Positions 11,346 through 21,879 of a DNA stretch of 64,000 nt are shown here, piece by piece; the stretch's first letter is position 1, and every line of letters starts with the position of its first letter. The notes beneath the pieces are model-generated. The model saw nothing but the letters and a program-made list of their open reading frames with translations, was not told where the DNA came from and made no database searches. Position numbers and translations under genes: made by a program. The stretch covers positions 2,948,950-3,012,949 of the forward strand of contig CM029386.1 in the NCBI GenBank assembly GCA_017165825.1, in the 5' to 3' direction. This DNA comes from Hepsetus odoe (taxonomy: Eukaryota; Chordata; Actinopteri; Characiformes; Hepsetidae).

Positions 11346-11510
11346 CACCTTTGTCACCTCTGCTCCCTCCATCCCAACCACTCCACTTTCCTCCCTTTCA
11401 TTCACACTCATGTATTCTGTCTTTGACCTACTCACTTTCAGTCCTCTCATTTCTATAGCATATCTCCATTGCTCCAGGTTCTCCTCAGCTGCTCCCTACT
11501 CTCACTACGG
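11346..11510 (-). mobile_element. RTE-type LINE fragment, proximal part of a split copy
   Basis: The minus strand reads 'NLEQWRYAIEMRGLKVSRSK' and the 'EYMSVNE' stretch of RTE reverse transcriptase, then stops where the SINE head begins. The frame resumes at 9,095. Confidence 0.8.
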
Positions 11511-12119
11511 ATCACAATTTTCCAACAATGAACATCAGCTACATGATGTCACAACCTTTACTGATATCACATCTTCTGTGCTTATGGCTGATAAACTAAC
11601 TGATTTTCTTACATCACTGTTGGGATTCCTCAAAGCTTGTGAGCCATTTCTCCATTGTGGAAGCCATGAGAGGATGCTGAGGTGAGGACGCTGAAGCTCA
11701 CCAGCAGAACCTCAGTGCTGGTTCCTATCTGGCAGGTTTGGGGAGGAAGCTGTGCACAGAGACATCAATGCCTTCCAAGCTTTGGGTGGATGTCAGTGGT
11801 GGACTTGGCCCAGTTAAGCCCCCATATGCAGGAGGAGACAGCAAGCAGGGATAGACTGGCACAGAAAGAGTGGCACCAGAGCCAGGCCCGCTCCTGGGAT
11901 TGAGGAGAGGATGGCCAATTCCATGTCAAAAACGGGACCTTTATTGCTGTGCCTACAAAAAATTGTGTTGTGAGGATTTTAACAAGGAATGGATGAAACT
12001 GACATGTTGGGAGTTCTTTGGTTTTCCGCAGATCAAAATATGGAGAACTGTTAAATAATCTTAATTTTAGAGTTAGCAATTTAGGTATACAGCTGGTAAT
12101 GATAATGAAGACTTGATCA
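11511..12119. other. no gene recognised
   Basis: Frames of up to about 100 codons exist on both strands (for example 11,765-12,079 minus), but none shows a domain I know. Part may be old retroelement sequence. Confidence 0.4.
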
Positions 12120-13460
12120 GTACTTTAACTTTCAGTAGCTTTTACTCAATCCATACTTCAGAGGTGCTTGTACTGAGCAATTAAGTTGAAACTACACTTT
12201 TACTTTTACCCAAATCACTATCTATTTAAGTTTCTGTACTTGATCTTTGTACTGAGTAAAAAAAAAAAGATGATTCAGTTCTTTTCCCAGAGTAGTTTTT
12301 ACTCGTGTGTCTGTACTTTGGAGGTTCACGTACTGATTAAAAAAGCCAAACCAGTACTTCAACTTTTAGAAGTAGTTGTTTTAATCAAGTACTTGTACTT
12401 AAGAGATGTTTGTACTGAGTAAAAAAGACGATTCAGTACTTTTACCAGAGTAGCTTTTACTCAGGTGTCTGTTTTACTCAGGTGTCTGACTTAAGAGGTT
12501 GATCTACTGATTTAAAGGGCTGTACTTTTACCCGAGCAGTTTTTTTTTTTTTTGTTTGCTTTAAGTAGCTGTACTTCGGAAATATGTGTGCTGTTTAAAA
12601 AAGCCAAACCGGTACTTCTACTTTAAGAATTAAATGTTTTAATCAAGTACTTGTACTTAAGAGATGTTTGTTCTTACCTAAAATATTGGCTCAGTACTTC
12701 TTAGTACATTTAATAGATCTTTTTTACTCAAGTATTTGTACTTGAGATGTTTGAACTGAGTGCAGAAGTTAAAACTGTACTTTTACTTTTACCAGAGTTG
12801 TTTTATTTAAGGAATTATACTTCAGAGGTTGTACTGATTATTAGAATCTCCTTTTTTCAAGTATCTGTACTTAAAAGGCTCATGTACTGAATTACTGTAC
12901 TGAAGTTGGATCAGTACTTGTACTGTATCAGAATCCATCCATCCATCCATTATCTGCCGCTTGTCCCAAACGGGGTCGCGGGGGAGTGCTGGTGTCCAAC
13001 CCAGCGCACACAGGGCAAGGACGGGGGACGCACCCTGAACAGGTCGCCAGCCCATCGCAGGGAGGAGCGGGACGGGGACAGCACCTTGCTCAAGGGTACC
13101 TCAGGGCAACCCATTGGGAAGGGGTTCGAACCCTGATCCGCCAATCATGTGGCTGACGCCCTAAGTATCAGAATCCCACTTTTTTTAAGTTTGTGCACTT
13201 ATGAAAGGCTTTTGTAAAAGATGAAACTTTTTCTTTTTCCAGAGTAGTTTTTATCTGTACTTTAATCTGTGCTGAGGAAAAAAGAAGATTCGGTACTTCC
13301 CTGAACATTTTGCAGAGTCTTTATACTCATCTGTACTTTAGAGGTTCTTGTACTGAGTAAAGTATTTAAAACAGTCTCTGTAACTCAGAGGTGCTTTAAC
13401 TGAATAAAAAAGTTGTTCTTCTACTTTTACGAGAGTGGTTTCACTCGTGTCTGTCCTTTC
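12120..13460. repeat. degenerate ~81-bp tandem array
   Basis: The motif 'tactgag/tactgat' recurs at 12,171, 12,250, 12,331, 12,412, 12,505, 12,590, 12,671, 12,754 and 12,832. The spacings are mostly 78-85 bases. Each unit has the phrases 'acttttaccagagtag', 'tttttactca' and 'gtacttaagag'. Copies are diverged. The array is interrupted by a SINE at 12,937-13,164 and fades out after about 13,460. Confidence 0.8.
12937..13164 (-). mobile_element. tRNA-derived SINE, family A, full length
   Basis: A perfect 12-base target duplication, gtatcagaatcc, lies at 12,925-12,936 and 13,165-13,176. The element reads, on the minus strand, tRNA head, 'ggtacccttgagcaaggtgc', 'gggctggcgacctg', and an L2-like tail ending in (tgga)n. 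Confidence 0.95.
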
Positions 13461-13913
13461 TCCTGAGTAATGACTGTGCTGACTTTTGCCATCGCTGTTA
13501 ATAATGTCCTTCACTGATGTAAATGGCAGCTTTGTCAGAAAAAGGGCAGTGCACTTGATAAAAACTTTATTTGTGGTCAAATATAATTAATTCTGTTTCT
13601 CAGGCATCAGATTATGATTTAGAAAGAAAAAACAAGAAAGATCAGTTTTCTTTTAAGCATTCTTATCAACAGCAACAAAGGTTGTCTGCTGACATCCATC
13701 AGGATGTATAGGTTCAGGACTAGACTAGGGGGTCTCCCTGGTCTTTCTTTTTTTCAGTGATGTAATTCAGGAGATGGCATTGAAAGAGCAGCTCATGGCG
13801 AGTCCTATCAAAACAGCCCCCCCGCCCATTAGAAACAGCAGAAACTTGGTGAGGATGACCTTGAGAGTTTGTGTGAAGACCTGGGATTTGGCGTCCTACT
13901 GTCAGAGTGTGTG

Positions 13914-13975
13914 AACACACACACATTTACACACACACACACACACACTCACACACACACACACACACACACACA
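13914..13975. repeat. (CA)n microsatellite
   Basis: Nearly pure CA repeats with one interruption. Confidence 0.95.
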
Positions 13976-14089
13976 TTCAGTACCAGTGTGTGTGTCAGGA
14001 GGCAACCATGCAGTAACTCAGTGCCTGAGGAAACTGAACATTTATCATGTCTGCAGTCAGCCACCAGCCACTGCTGATGACAAGGACGT

Positions 14090-14090
<1 letters not shown>

Positions 14091-14148
<58 letters not shown>
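14091..14148. repeat. (GT)n microsatellite
   Basis: Pure GT run of about 58 bases. It lies 115 bases from the (CA)n array at 13,914 and is its reverse complement. Confidence 0.95.
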
Positions 14149-14149
<1 letters not shown>

Positions 14150-14229
14150 CATTTAATAATGAATAAGTTAAATAAATTCACCCTCACTCACAAAGAGCAA
14201 ATAATATAATATACATATACATATATTAA

Positions 14230-14335
14230 CATGAATAATAGTAATAATAATAGTAACAACAACAACAACAACAATAATAATAATAATATTAATATTGTTG
14301 TTGTTGTTGTCCTTGTGGTTATTGTTATTGTTATT
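14230..14335. repeat. AAC/AAT ... GTT simple-repeat palindrome
   Basis: A run of aac and aat triplets is followed by attaatatt and a gtt run, so the two halves are complementary and could form a hairpin. Confidence 0.85.
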
Positions 14336-14914
14336 ATTTGCTCTTTGCTGGAACACTGGGACATTGTCTGGTTTGCTGTAGAAATATTAATATATTCCAT
14401 GCATTAATACATTTTCCCATATTTGCTAATAAAAACACTTACTACTAGCCATTCACTCACACATCCTGACACACCCTGACATCTCGTCTCAGATAGGGAC
14501 AGAATGGCATGATGCTGAAGACTCCCACCTCCAGCAGCTCCGGTCTCTGCTGTCCCTTTATTTCGCACTCGGCCTCCGGAGCTCTCTGATTGGTTGGTAC
14601 AGAGATGAGAAGGGTGTGTGGGTATCCTTCAAACATCTCCCGCAAGAGGGAGACCTAGAGCCATGCTGGACGACCGCACCGCACTACACCCCCCCCCTCC
14701 ACTCCCCTCTTCAGAAAAATAAACCAGCACTGTAGTAGAGGCACTTTATGTGACCTGACTTTGATCAGGGAGAGTGGACACACTCCCATCCCCATCACAT
14801 GTGAAATGGTCCAGTCTCACCCCGCTCCCTGACGAGCTGGGAGATGAATGGGGTTCAGCACATCATCCTAATAGGAGGAGAGGTACTGATGACATCATCA
14901 CTCTGGAACGTGGG

Positions 14915-15000
14915 AGACACAGCTCAGGTTAGACGTTTTGGAGACAAAGTTAGAGAAGCAAGGTGGCATTAGATCTGCTGTGGAGACTCCTAACAGTAAA
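14915..15000 (+). mobile_element. RTE-type LINE fragment with internal deletion
   Basis: The plus strand reads 'TAQVRRFGDKVREAR' and then jumps to the 3' terminal 'ctgctgtggagactcctaa'. It abuts an RTE copy of the opposite orientation at 15,008. Confidence 0.65.
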
Positions 15001-15007
15001 GCAATAC

Positions 15008-15290
15008 TCCTTCCAATATAATCCTCATCTCTTCTCTGGACATGTCTAAACATACGCAACCTTGCTTTTCTCACTTTGTCTCCAAAATGTCTAACCTGAT
15101 CTGTCCCTCTAATATACTAATTTCTAATCCTGTCCATCCTCATCACACCCAACGAAAATCTCAGCATCTTTAACTCTGACACCTCCAGCTCCACCTTTTG
15201 TCTTTTCATCAGCACCACCGTCTCCAACCCGTATAACATAGCTGGTCTCACTACCATCCTGTAAACCTTCCCCTTTACTCTACTTGGTCA
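15008..15290 (-). mobile_element. RTE-type LINE fragment
   Basis: The minus strand carries the RTE segment around 'RPAMLYGLE' to 'TRMDRIRN', the same segment as at 8,112-8,370. It is inherited with the duplicated block. Confidence 0.8.
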
Positions 15291-15374
15291 CAAGTTCTAA
15301 TACAGTTTATCTAAAATACTGGGGGAAACAGCAATATATGAACTAAATTATAATGCAATACATTAATGAAATAA

Positions 15375-15405
<31 letters not shown>

Positions 15406-15613
15406 ACATTCTACCTGTTAAGGAAAAAATGAAATATCTGTAAAATGACATGCAGTGATGAGGCCGTCTGTATCACCGTCTGAATCCCGTCTTCCAACAA
15501 ATTGTCAATTTCTTATTTTTCACTTTCTGGCTTAAATATCAGACAATTACAAAGAAATGTATGGGTGGTTTGTAATTCTTTCCATCAAATTCACCCCAGG
15601 ATGGTAAAGAAAA
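15008..15613. repeat. duplicated block, copy 2
   Basis: Matches 8,112-8,733 from the same first 20 bases through 'ccaggatggtaaagaa'. The RTE part (15,008-15,290, minus) and the non-coding part with an (AAT)n run are both included. Both copies lie in the same orientation. Confidence 0.9.
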
Positions 15614-15659
15614 AAAAAACTGTAAAGAAAAAAACCTACTTTCATGATGAACAATGAAC

Positions 15660-16000
15660 TGAGAAAGAGAAAGAAGAGGTCTCGCTGTAACGATAAGTAA
15701 CTGCCATTAAAGCGTCTTGCATCTGGATCTGACGCCAGCTCTAAAGCTCGGGTTATGAACGATTCTGCGTCAGCTGCGAGAATAATTTATGCAGGGCTGC
15801 CTGAGGGAGGACAGCGTGGAGCGGGGAAAGCAAATAGTGTCTACTGCAGCAGTCATGAACATGCATATGTAAATAAAGCTCTTTCTGCTGCGTGATGGGG
15901 TCGGCATGCATTCGTGAGCTTTGCACAGTTAAAACAAACTTCAGCGAACGTTCCTAAACAGAGGGCCCAAGGAGGAAGGGGACCGAGAGTCCTGTCATAG
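15660..16000. other. non-coding stretch that looks single-copy
   Basis: A balanced-composition stretch without repeats includes an octamer-like 'atgcatatgtaaat' (15,860-15,875). It could be a conserved non-coding element. The sequence alone does not prove constraint. Confidence 0.25.
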
Positions 16001-16618
16001 AAACCCAACTGGCTGCAGATTTAACGGCTGTAGTCGCTCGTCTTTTACGAACAAGTTTGTGTAAGTTTGTACTAAATTAGTTCAAATTTAGTGCCTTTCG
16101 AATCCTAATTTCTTGAGGAGCGTGCATTAAAATCTTTCGTTGAAAAATTTTGTTTTTGAGTAATTCGTATTCTTTTACTGAATAAATCGACTCCTATTAT
16201 TTTTACTGATAATATTTTTCCTTCATTTTTTCAGCTAATGTAACAGAAAGGTTGGTTTTCTCCATATATCATTTTAGCTTACTGCATATTTTTGTCATTA
16301 AATGTTTGAGGTTAGTAACAAACAATGTTTTTGCAGTGAATAAATGGTTATTTCCCAAATAAAATGTTTTTGCGTATACACAGTAAAAGTATTGCGTATA
16401 CACAGCACTATGCAGTTTCTTTTCTGCATCTGATTTGGTGAACCGATGCTGATGGTGCTGATGGAAGGGAACAGTTTACTGTATGATGGAGCATAGAGGA
16501 AAAACTTTTATTCTTAAAACCAGCTCATAAGATATCTACTACTAAAAAAAACAAACAAAAAAAAAACATGATTTTTATCTTTATTTGAATCAGTTCAGAA
16601 ACAATGATGTAACATGGA

Positions 16619-16832
16619 TTAATGTTTATTGACAAGGCCCCAGGATCTGAAGTTTGTGGGTTTCCAATCCTAGACCAGTTTGGTTGCTCTGAATTACCCT
16701 TGAGCAAGGTATCGTCCCCATCACTGCGCCCCGATCCCTTTAAATAGCCGCCCCCTGCTGCACGGTGTGTGTGATTTAAATGTAGAGGCTGCATTTTGTT
16801 GGGTTCACTGAGTGTCACTTTCACTTTAAAAT
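16619..16832 (+). mobile_element. tRNA-derived SINE, family B, 5' end worn
   Basis: Body 'attacccttgagcaaggta', 'ctgctgcacggtgtgtg' and tail 'gtgtcactttcacttt' match family B. The head is diverged. Confidence 0.8.
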
Positions 16833-17451
16833 AGGCAGGTCTATGGTCTCCATGCTGAATTTCCCAATTTGACAACAGGCGAAGCCGATATAGAGCTGAT
16901 ATTAAGAGCTCTTTATCATTTAAACAAATAATCCATCACCTCGGCTTTCAGAAAGTCGCCAGTGAAAAAAAAAAGCCCTGCTAATATTTTGAAATTTTAT
17001 CTTTTCTTTTGATTTTTGTATTGCTTTTTCAAAACCATAAAAGAAATATCAGATTTTGCCTCAGGAATATATATAGTTAAATACTGAATATTTAAAAATA
17101 TATATACAGATATAAACAGCCATTGCTTTTGCGGTGCTAAATGGATAAAGAAAGGATGATGTATGATAGTATTCACATCTGTCGTGTGCTGAGGGCAGGA
17201 TGCAGGTACAAGCGAGAGAAATAATTGGACCATTTTAAAACTAAAACAGAAGAAGGCTGATTCGTGTATAAACACTGAATCAGAACTGAGACTAAAAAGT
17301 TAAAACACAGACTTATGGACGGTCTAAGCCATAAGAAAACAAGAGCGCTGCTAAGTGGGATTTAAATTCAAAGAACCAGTAAAGACTAGGACATGCAGTG
17401 GCGTTATAAACAAGTTCAGGGACAGGACCAGAGCAGGGCAAGGAACCAAAA

Positions 17452-17795
17452 TGATGCATGTTGAAGCATGTTGGTGCAGCGCTTCTCTCCTCACAGCGAG
17501 AAGGTCCTGGGTTGGATTCCCAGGCAGGACATCCAGGTCCTTTCTTTGTGGAGTTTTTGTCACTATGTCTGCGTGTGTTTCCTCCAGGAGCTCCTTCCAC
17601 CATTCAAAGAGCTGCAGGTGGATTGAAGCTGCTAAATTGTCCTCTAGGTGTGTATGAGTGTGTTTATCCATGTCCAGCAATCGACTGCCGATTTGTCTTC
17701 GGTGTTTCCCTGCCTTTCACCCTGTGAGAGCTGGGATGAACTCCAGCACCTCCTGCGACCGTAATCAGATTCATGAGGTTATGAAAATGAATGAA
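17452..17795 (+). mobile_element. V-SINE-like element
   Basis: The tRNA-like head 'gttggtgcagcgcttctctc' with B-box 'gggttggattccc' is followed by the V-SINE core ('gtgtttcctccaggagctcc', 'gctaaattgtcctctaggtg'). The tail has an L2-like end 'gctgggatgaactccagcac' and terminal atgaatgaatt. This is the classic order in fish V-SINEs (DANA/HE1 type). Confidence 0.85.
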
Positions 17796-18117
17796 TTAAG
17801 AGAATAAAAGGAGACATGGGGCATCCCTGCCATCTACATGAAGCTTTCCTGCCAATCCTCTAATCAGACTATCCATCATATCGCCCCCTTCCTCTGCCAA
17901 ATGTGCTCTGGCCCCAGAAACAAACAATTCAGCAAAGCATTTACATGTCCCTGTAAATTCCCCACACCTGACATCAGGGTGAGCCGGTCCCAACACTTGC
18001 CGTCGGAGCAAAGAAAAATGGCTGACAATGTTCACACTAATTCAAACCCAGATCAGAGCAAACTCAGCAACTTTCATCTTCAAGAGAAACGTGCCCCATA
18101 AAGCTTACTAATGACTA

Positions 18118-18235
18118 AAAGTGAAAGTGACTATTTGTTGTGAATTTCTGTCATGTTAACCCATGCACAGCTGTATGCAGCCATATCCAGCAGCCAGGGA
18201 GTAATAATAGGGACAGTACCTTGCTCCTTTGTGAC
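18118..18235 (-). mobile_element. tRNA-derived SINE, family B fragment
   Basis: On the plus strand it opens with 'aagtgaaagtgact' (tail) and reaches 'acagtaccttgctc' (body). The head is missing. Confidence 0.7.
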
Positions 18236-19315
18236 ATTTAACGAAACTGTACTAGTCTATGCCAGTGATCTTCAAACCAGTCCTGAGGGCCGCCCCAGAG
18301 TTTCCAAACTTATCCCTTGCATACAAATGGAGCAAAAATGGAGGCCGTTTGATGGCCATGAAGATCAGTTTGATTTATGAGTTCCTACAACAAGGTCACA
18401 GCTTATAAATGACTTTGTTGTCCTCTTCCACTAGTCCTTCACAAATGGACAGTTTCTGTCCACAGAGCCATTCATGGAACACTGTTGACCAAGCTAATCC
18501 CCCTAAAACCAGATCTCCAAAGATGATCATGAAACACTGCATTGCAAAACAGTTACATAAGTTCAAAAACTGACATCGAAGAGATGTTTGAGAAAGCCTT
18601 CTGTTTTCAGTCCATCCTTTTGCTCTTTCAAGCAGCAATTTTCATGCTCGGCACCACATTCAAAGTTTTCTTTCTTCTTGATGCAGCACCAGCCAGAGAT
18701 CAGAGAGGAGCCAAAGGCATCTTGTTGGCCGACATCTTCTCCCACAATCAGCTGCAACCACAACAGGAATATCCACCACTGTTCTCCAGACAACGCATTC
18801 ACAGTTAGGAACTAGGGCAGCCAAAGGGTTCCAGCTCGATCGTTTTTTGTTGGTTAATCCACAACAGTGATTTACGTCTGAACCTACAAGCAGAACAAAG
18901 CGTCTAACTTAAGACATGCAGCAGTGAAGAAACAGGTGCAGATGATTCCAGATGATCAAGGGATTGGTTTACTGCTGATGCTGAATGCTCAGTAGAAATG
19001 ATCTAGAAAATGATCTAGACCGCTGTAGCTTAAGACACTTTGCATGCCGGATGTGGTCTTTGAAAAAGTTCTGGACCATTTAAGTGTTAAGCTGATCTAT
19101 TTGTTCCCCCAAAAAGTATTTGCACATAGGAAACAAGATGAAGTTGATGGGGTGTCAAAACCTTTGAATGCAGACGTATAATGCACAGTTTAAAGGCAGT
19201 AATTTCCACACTGTTTACTGATTCCACACCGCCAGAGGAAATTCGCTCATGGCCAGAGGCTTTAGGAGCCTGGAAGTCCATGTGAATGAAAAGCTAATGA
19301 CATAAGAGACAAGTG
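18236..19315. other. no gene recognised
   Basis: No coding exon is supported. A short stretch near 18,265-18,310 ('gatcttcaaaccagtcctg') resembles the end of a non-autonomous DNA transposon common in fish, but I cannot fix its borders. Confidence 0.35.
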
Positions 19316-19361
19316 CGTGCGTGTGTGTGTGTTGTGTGTGTGTGTGTGTGTGTGTGTGTGT
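19316..19361. repeat. (GT)n microsatellite
   Basis: GT repeats with one 'gtt' slip. Confidence 0.95.
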
Positions 19362-19441
19362 CATTCTCTTACTCTGCTTTAGTTTCTCCAACCCCCATGT
19401 GCCCAAGAACCATCAAATACCTTTATTGTATCCAGAATTAG

Positions 19442-19458
19442 TTCTCTCTCTCTCTCTC

Positions 19459-19502
<44 letters not shown>

Positions 19503-19538
19503 GCTCTCTCTCTCTCTCTTACTCTCTCTCTCTCTCTA
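19442..19538. repeat. (TC)n microsatellite
   Basis: Nearly pure TC run of almost 100 bases with a few interruptions. Confidence 0.95.
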
Positions 19539-19650
19539 GGCCTGGCTGTAAAAGCCAGAATATTTTAAACACCTGTTCTGGCCCCTGTGATGTGACTGGG
19601 CATGAACAGCGCCACTTCAGAAAAATTAAATCTCTCAGCAAAAAGGCTGA

Positions 19651-19730
19651 AACACACACACACACACACACACACGTACGCACACACATGCACACATGCA
19701 CACAAACACACACACACACACACACACACT
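19651..19730. repeat. (CA)n microsatellite, interrupted
   Basis: CA runs are separated by cgtacg, atgcacacatg and aaa interruptions. Confidence 0.95.
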
Positions 19731-19844
19731 AGCATGCATGCATTACTCACACACACTGGAAAACCAGCTTGAAAGCACAAGGGGGCAGCACAAAAATACA
19801 GGCGAGGTGGAGAAGATTAGGTGCAGAAAATCAGCACCCCCTCC

Positions 19845-20130
19845 CTTCTAGCTGGACGTCCCCCAACGGTCATCTAAAATGCCTACAGCCGCTTAACATC
19901 TGCCGCGACCTGCGATAAATGACTGTGTTATGCTTCTGTAGCAATTTCAGGAGCAGTGTGGACCCATGTGTTCAGGCAGGCTAATATCTGGCCTTGGCCA
20001 GACCCAAAGCCAGCTTGAGTAATCTGATCCCCTCTGCAACCTAATGGATCGCCCACAGCAAGTGTGTTTCCTTTATAACTAATTCACTGACAAAACCCTG
20101 CAGAGAAAACAGGTTCTCTCTGGCAAGCCA
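19845..20130. other. non-coding stretch that looks single-copy
   Basis: Repeat-free sequence of even composition with phrases such as 'cctgcgataaatgactgtg' and no long frames. It is a candidate conserved non-coding element only by appearance. Confidence 0.25.
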
Positions 20131-20251
20131 CCTGTAGAAATAGTTTTCAGGCCATTTGTCACGTTGCAAAATTCATCAGAACATAATAGAAGATGAAGAG
20201 AGCATCATGTAAGTCACTGTAGTAACAACTGCAGCCAAACACTTCCTTACC

Positions 20252-20402
20252 AGGATTGGAAGATCCTGGGTTCAAATCCCAGACCAGTAGATCTGGGCTG
20301 AGGTACCCTTGAACAAGGTACCGTCCCAATCACTGTTCCCCGGACGCTGTGTGTGCGGGTGTGCTGTGCCGTGTGTACTCACAATGACGCTTTACTTTCA
20401 TC
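20252..20402 (+). mobile_element. tRNA-derived SINE, family B, shortened
   Basis: Contains 'gattggaagatcctgggttc', 'gtacccttgaacaaggtac' and the tail 'cacaatgacgctttacttt'. The internal part is reduced. Confidence 0.8.
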
Positions 20403-20659
20403 ATGGAGGAATTTTGGGCCACTGGCCTTGCTGAAGTACTCAAAATCAGACAGACTGGATGGCTTTAAGATCAACATTCTATTTAGGGTCTTTCCAAAGC
20501 ATTTCAGTGACGCTAGAAGGATTCTTTTTCCATCATTCCCGTCCAAATCCCTTAATTTGTAATGTTAGTGAAAATGGACTTGCTGGGGTGAGCTGTACGA
20601 TTCCAATGCACTTCACAGATGGACAATATGTTGCAAGATCTTCTGCTGGAGAACCGTGG

Positions 20660-20862
20660 TAAGGAGCCCAAGCTCTGAATTAGCAGATGTTTCTAGACTA
20701 CCACCACCATGTTTCACTGTTTGTATGATGTCTTTAAAGTGAAAAGTTGCTCTAGCTTTGCAGCAGATGTAACACCTCCAAAATACTCCACTCAAGAAGG
20801 CTTGAGGGTCATCAAGACATTATTGGCAAATTTGAGAATTTCTATATTGTGAGCCAACGCAC
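20660..20862 (-). mobile_element. Tc1-like transposase fragment
   Basis: The minus-strand frame contains 'TVKHGGGSL', the hallmark of the central part of the DDE domain in Tc1-like transposases, preceded by 'FHFKDIIQ'. Only this segment is recognisable. No terminal inverted repeats were found next to it. Confidence 0.75.
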
Positions 20863-21398
20863 CTGAAGGCCCTCTTGCTTATCACGAAAGTGGAACCATT
20901 GGTGGAACCTCTGCAGCAAGAGGGAAAGAACATTGCAATGTGTAGTGGGTGTGTTGGTGTTTTGGTTCCTCATGTGGTGCATCCTGGAGTTCGAACTCAG
21001 GTGAGGCTACTAGTTGTCTGCTTTCATGTGAATCACAGTTATGATGGTTACCTTGTTTATGTGTATGTTCAACCCTGCCAGGTAGTAGTTGTTAGCGGTT
21101 AGCATTAGTCTCTAATGTGTGAGCTATTATAGGAACCTTTAAGGCTGTGGTGTTTGGGTGTCTCACTAAAAGTTTTATATTTTTGTTCATATTTCTAGTC
21201 TGTCTGAGCTGTTTTCTCTCAGCTGGAGGCAGACTAAACAGTCCTGTGATCCTGCTCAGGTGTCTTCCTCTTTCCCCAGTACAGGTGCACACAACATTCT
21301 AGTCCACTTTAACTTAGCCTTTTTCCAATGGAATTATGAATGCTGACTTAATCTGAGTCAAGAGAGGCCTGGATTTTGTTGGGATGCTTATTTGGCTC
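20863..21398. other. no gene recognised
   Basis: Short frames only, with no domain or repeat recognised. Confidence 0.4.
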
Positions 21399-21775
21399 TG
21401 TAACGGTGGCGGGGTACGGAGGGCAGTCAGCTCGAGCCAGGAGTTGGGAACATACTTTTATTAGTCACACTTACACAAACAAGGAACGGGGGCTGCAGTT
21501 CTACACACGAAATCCTAGAACTGGGGAACTGCAGTCCAACCCTTGATACTAAGTTGTCTATACTAGGTTACCTATACCTAGTCATAGACAGCAAGTTACA
21601 CATACCAAAACCACCCGTTACGCGTGGGCTTAGCCTATTCAATGAGCCGCGCTCTGTTCTGATTCATCGGGGCTTAAATAGTCAGCCCCAATGATGCACA
21701 CCTGCCTGCAGGGGCTCAGGTATGCTCCGTCAGAACAGAGCGCCCTCTCGCGTACCCAAAACACCTCCTGTGACA
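21399..21775 (-). mobile_element. short LTR-like element, same ends as 44,338-46,985
   Basis: It starts TGTAACGGTGGCGGGG and ends CCTGTGACA on the plus strand, so it has TGT...ACA ends in both directions. On the minus strand it has a TATA-like 'ctatttaag' near 21,675 and a polyadenylation signal 'aataaaag' near 21,460, the order of a solo LTR. Both end regions match the ends of the 2.65-kb element. The flanking bases ('ggctc' and 'aatac') do not form a visible target duplication. Confidence 0.55.
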
Positions 21776-21879
21776 AATACCTTATACGTGATAGAGAGCG
21801 CCCTCTAAATTTGATGGATTTTTGAAACTCCACAGTATTGCATTCATTCAGGAAGCCATGATGTTGAGAAGAAGGTACT

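Noticed and set aside
12120..13460. CRISPR-like spaced repeats
   Set aside because: The units are contiguous and diverged without constant repeats and unique spacers, and the genome is eukaryotic.
13869..14156. 95-codon frame with Thr-His and Val-Cys runs
   Set aside because: Translation of (CA)n and (GT)n arrays.
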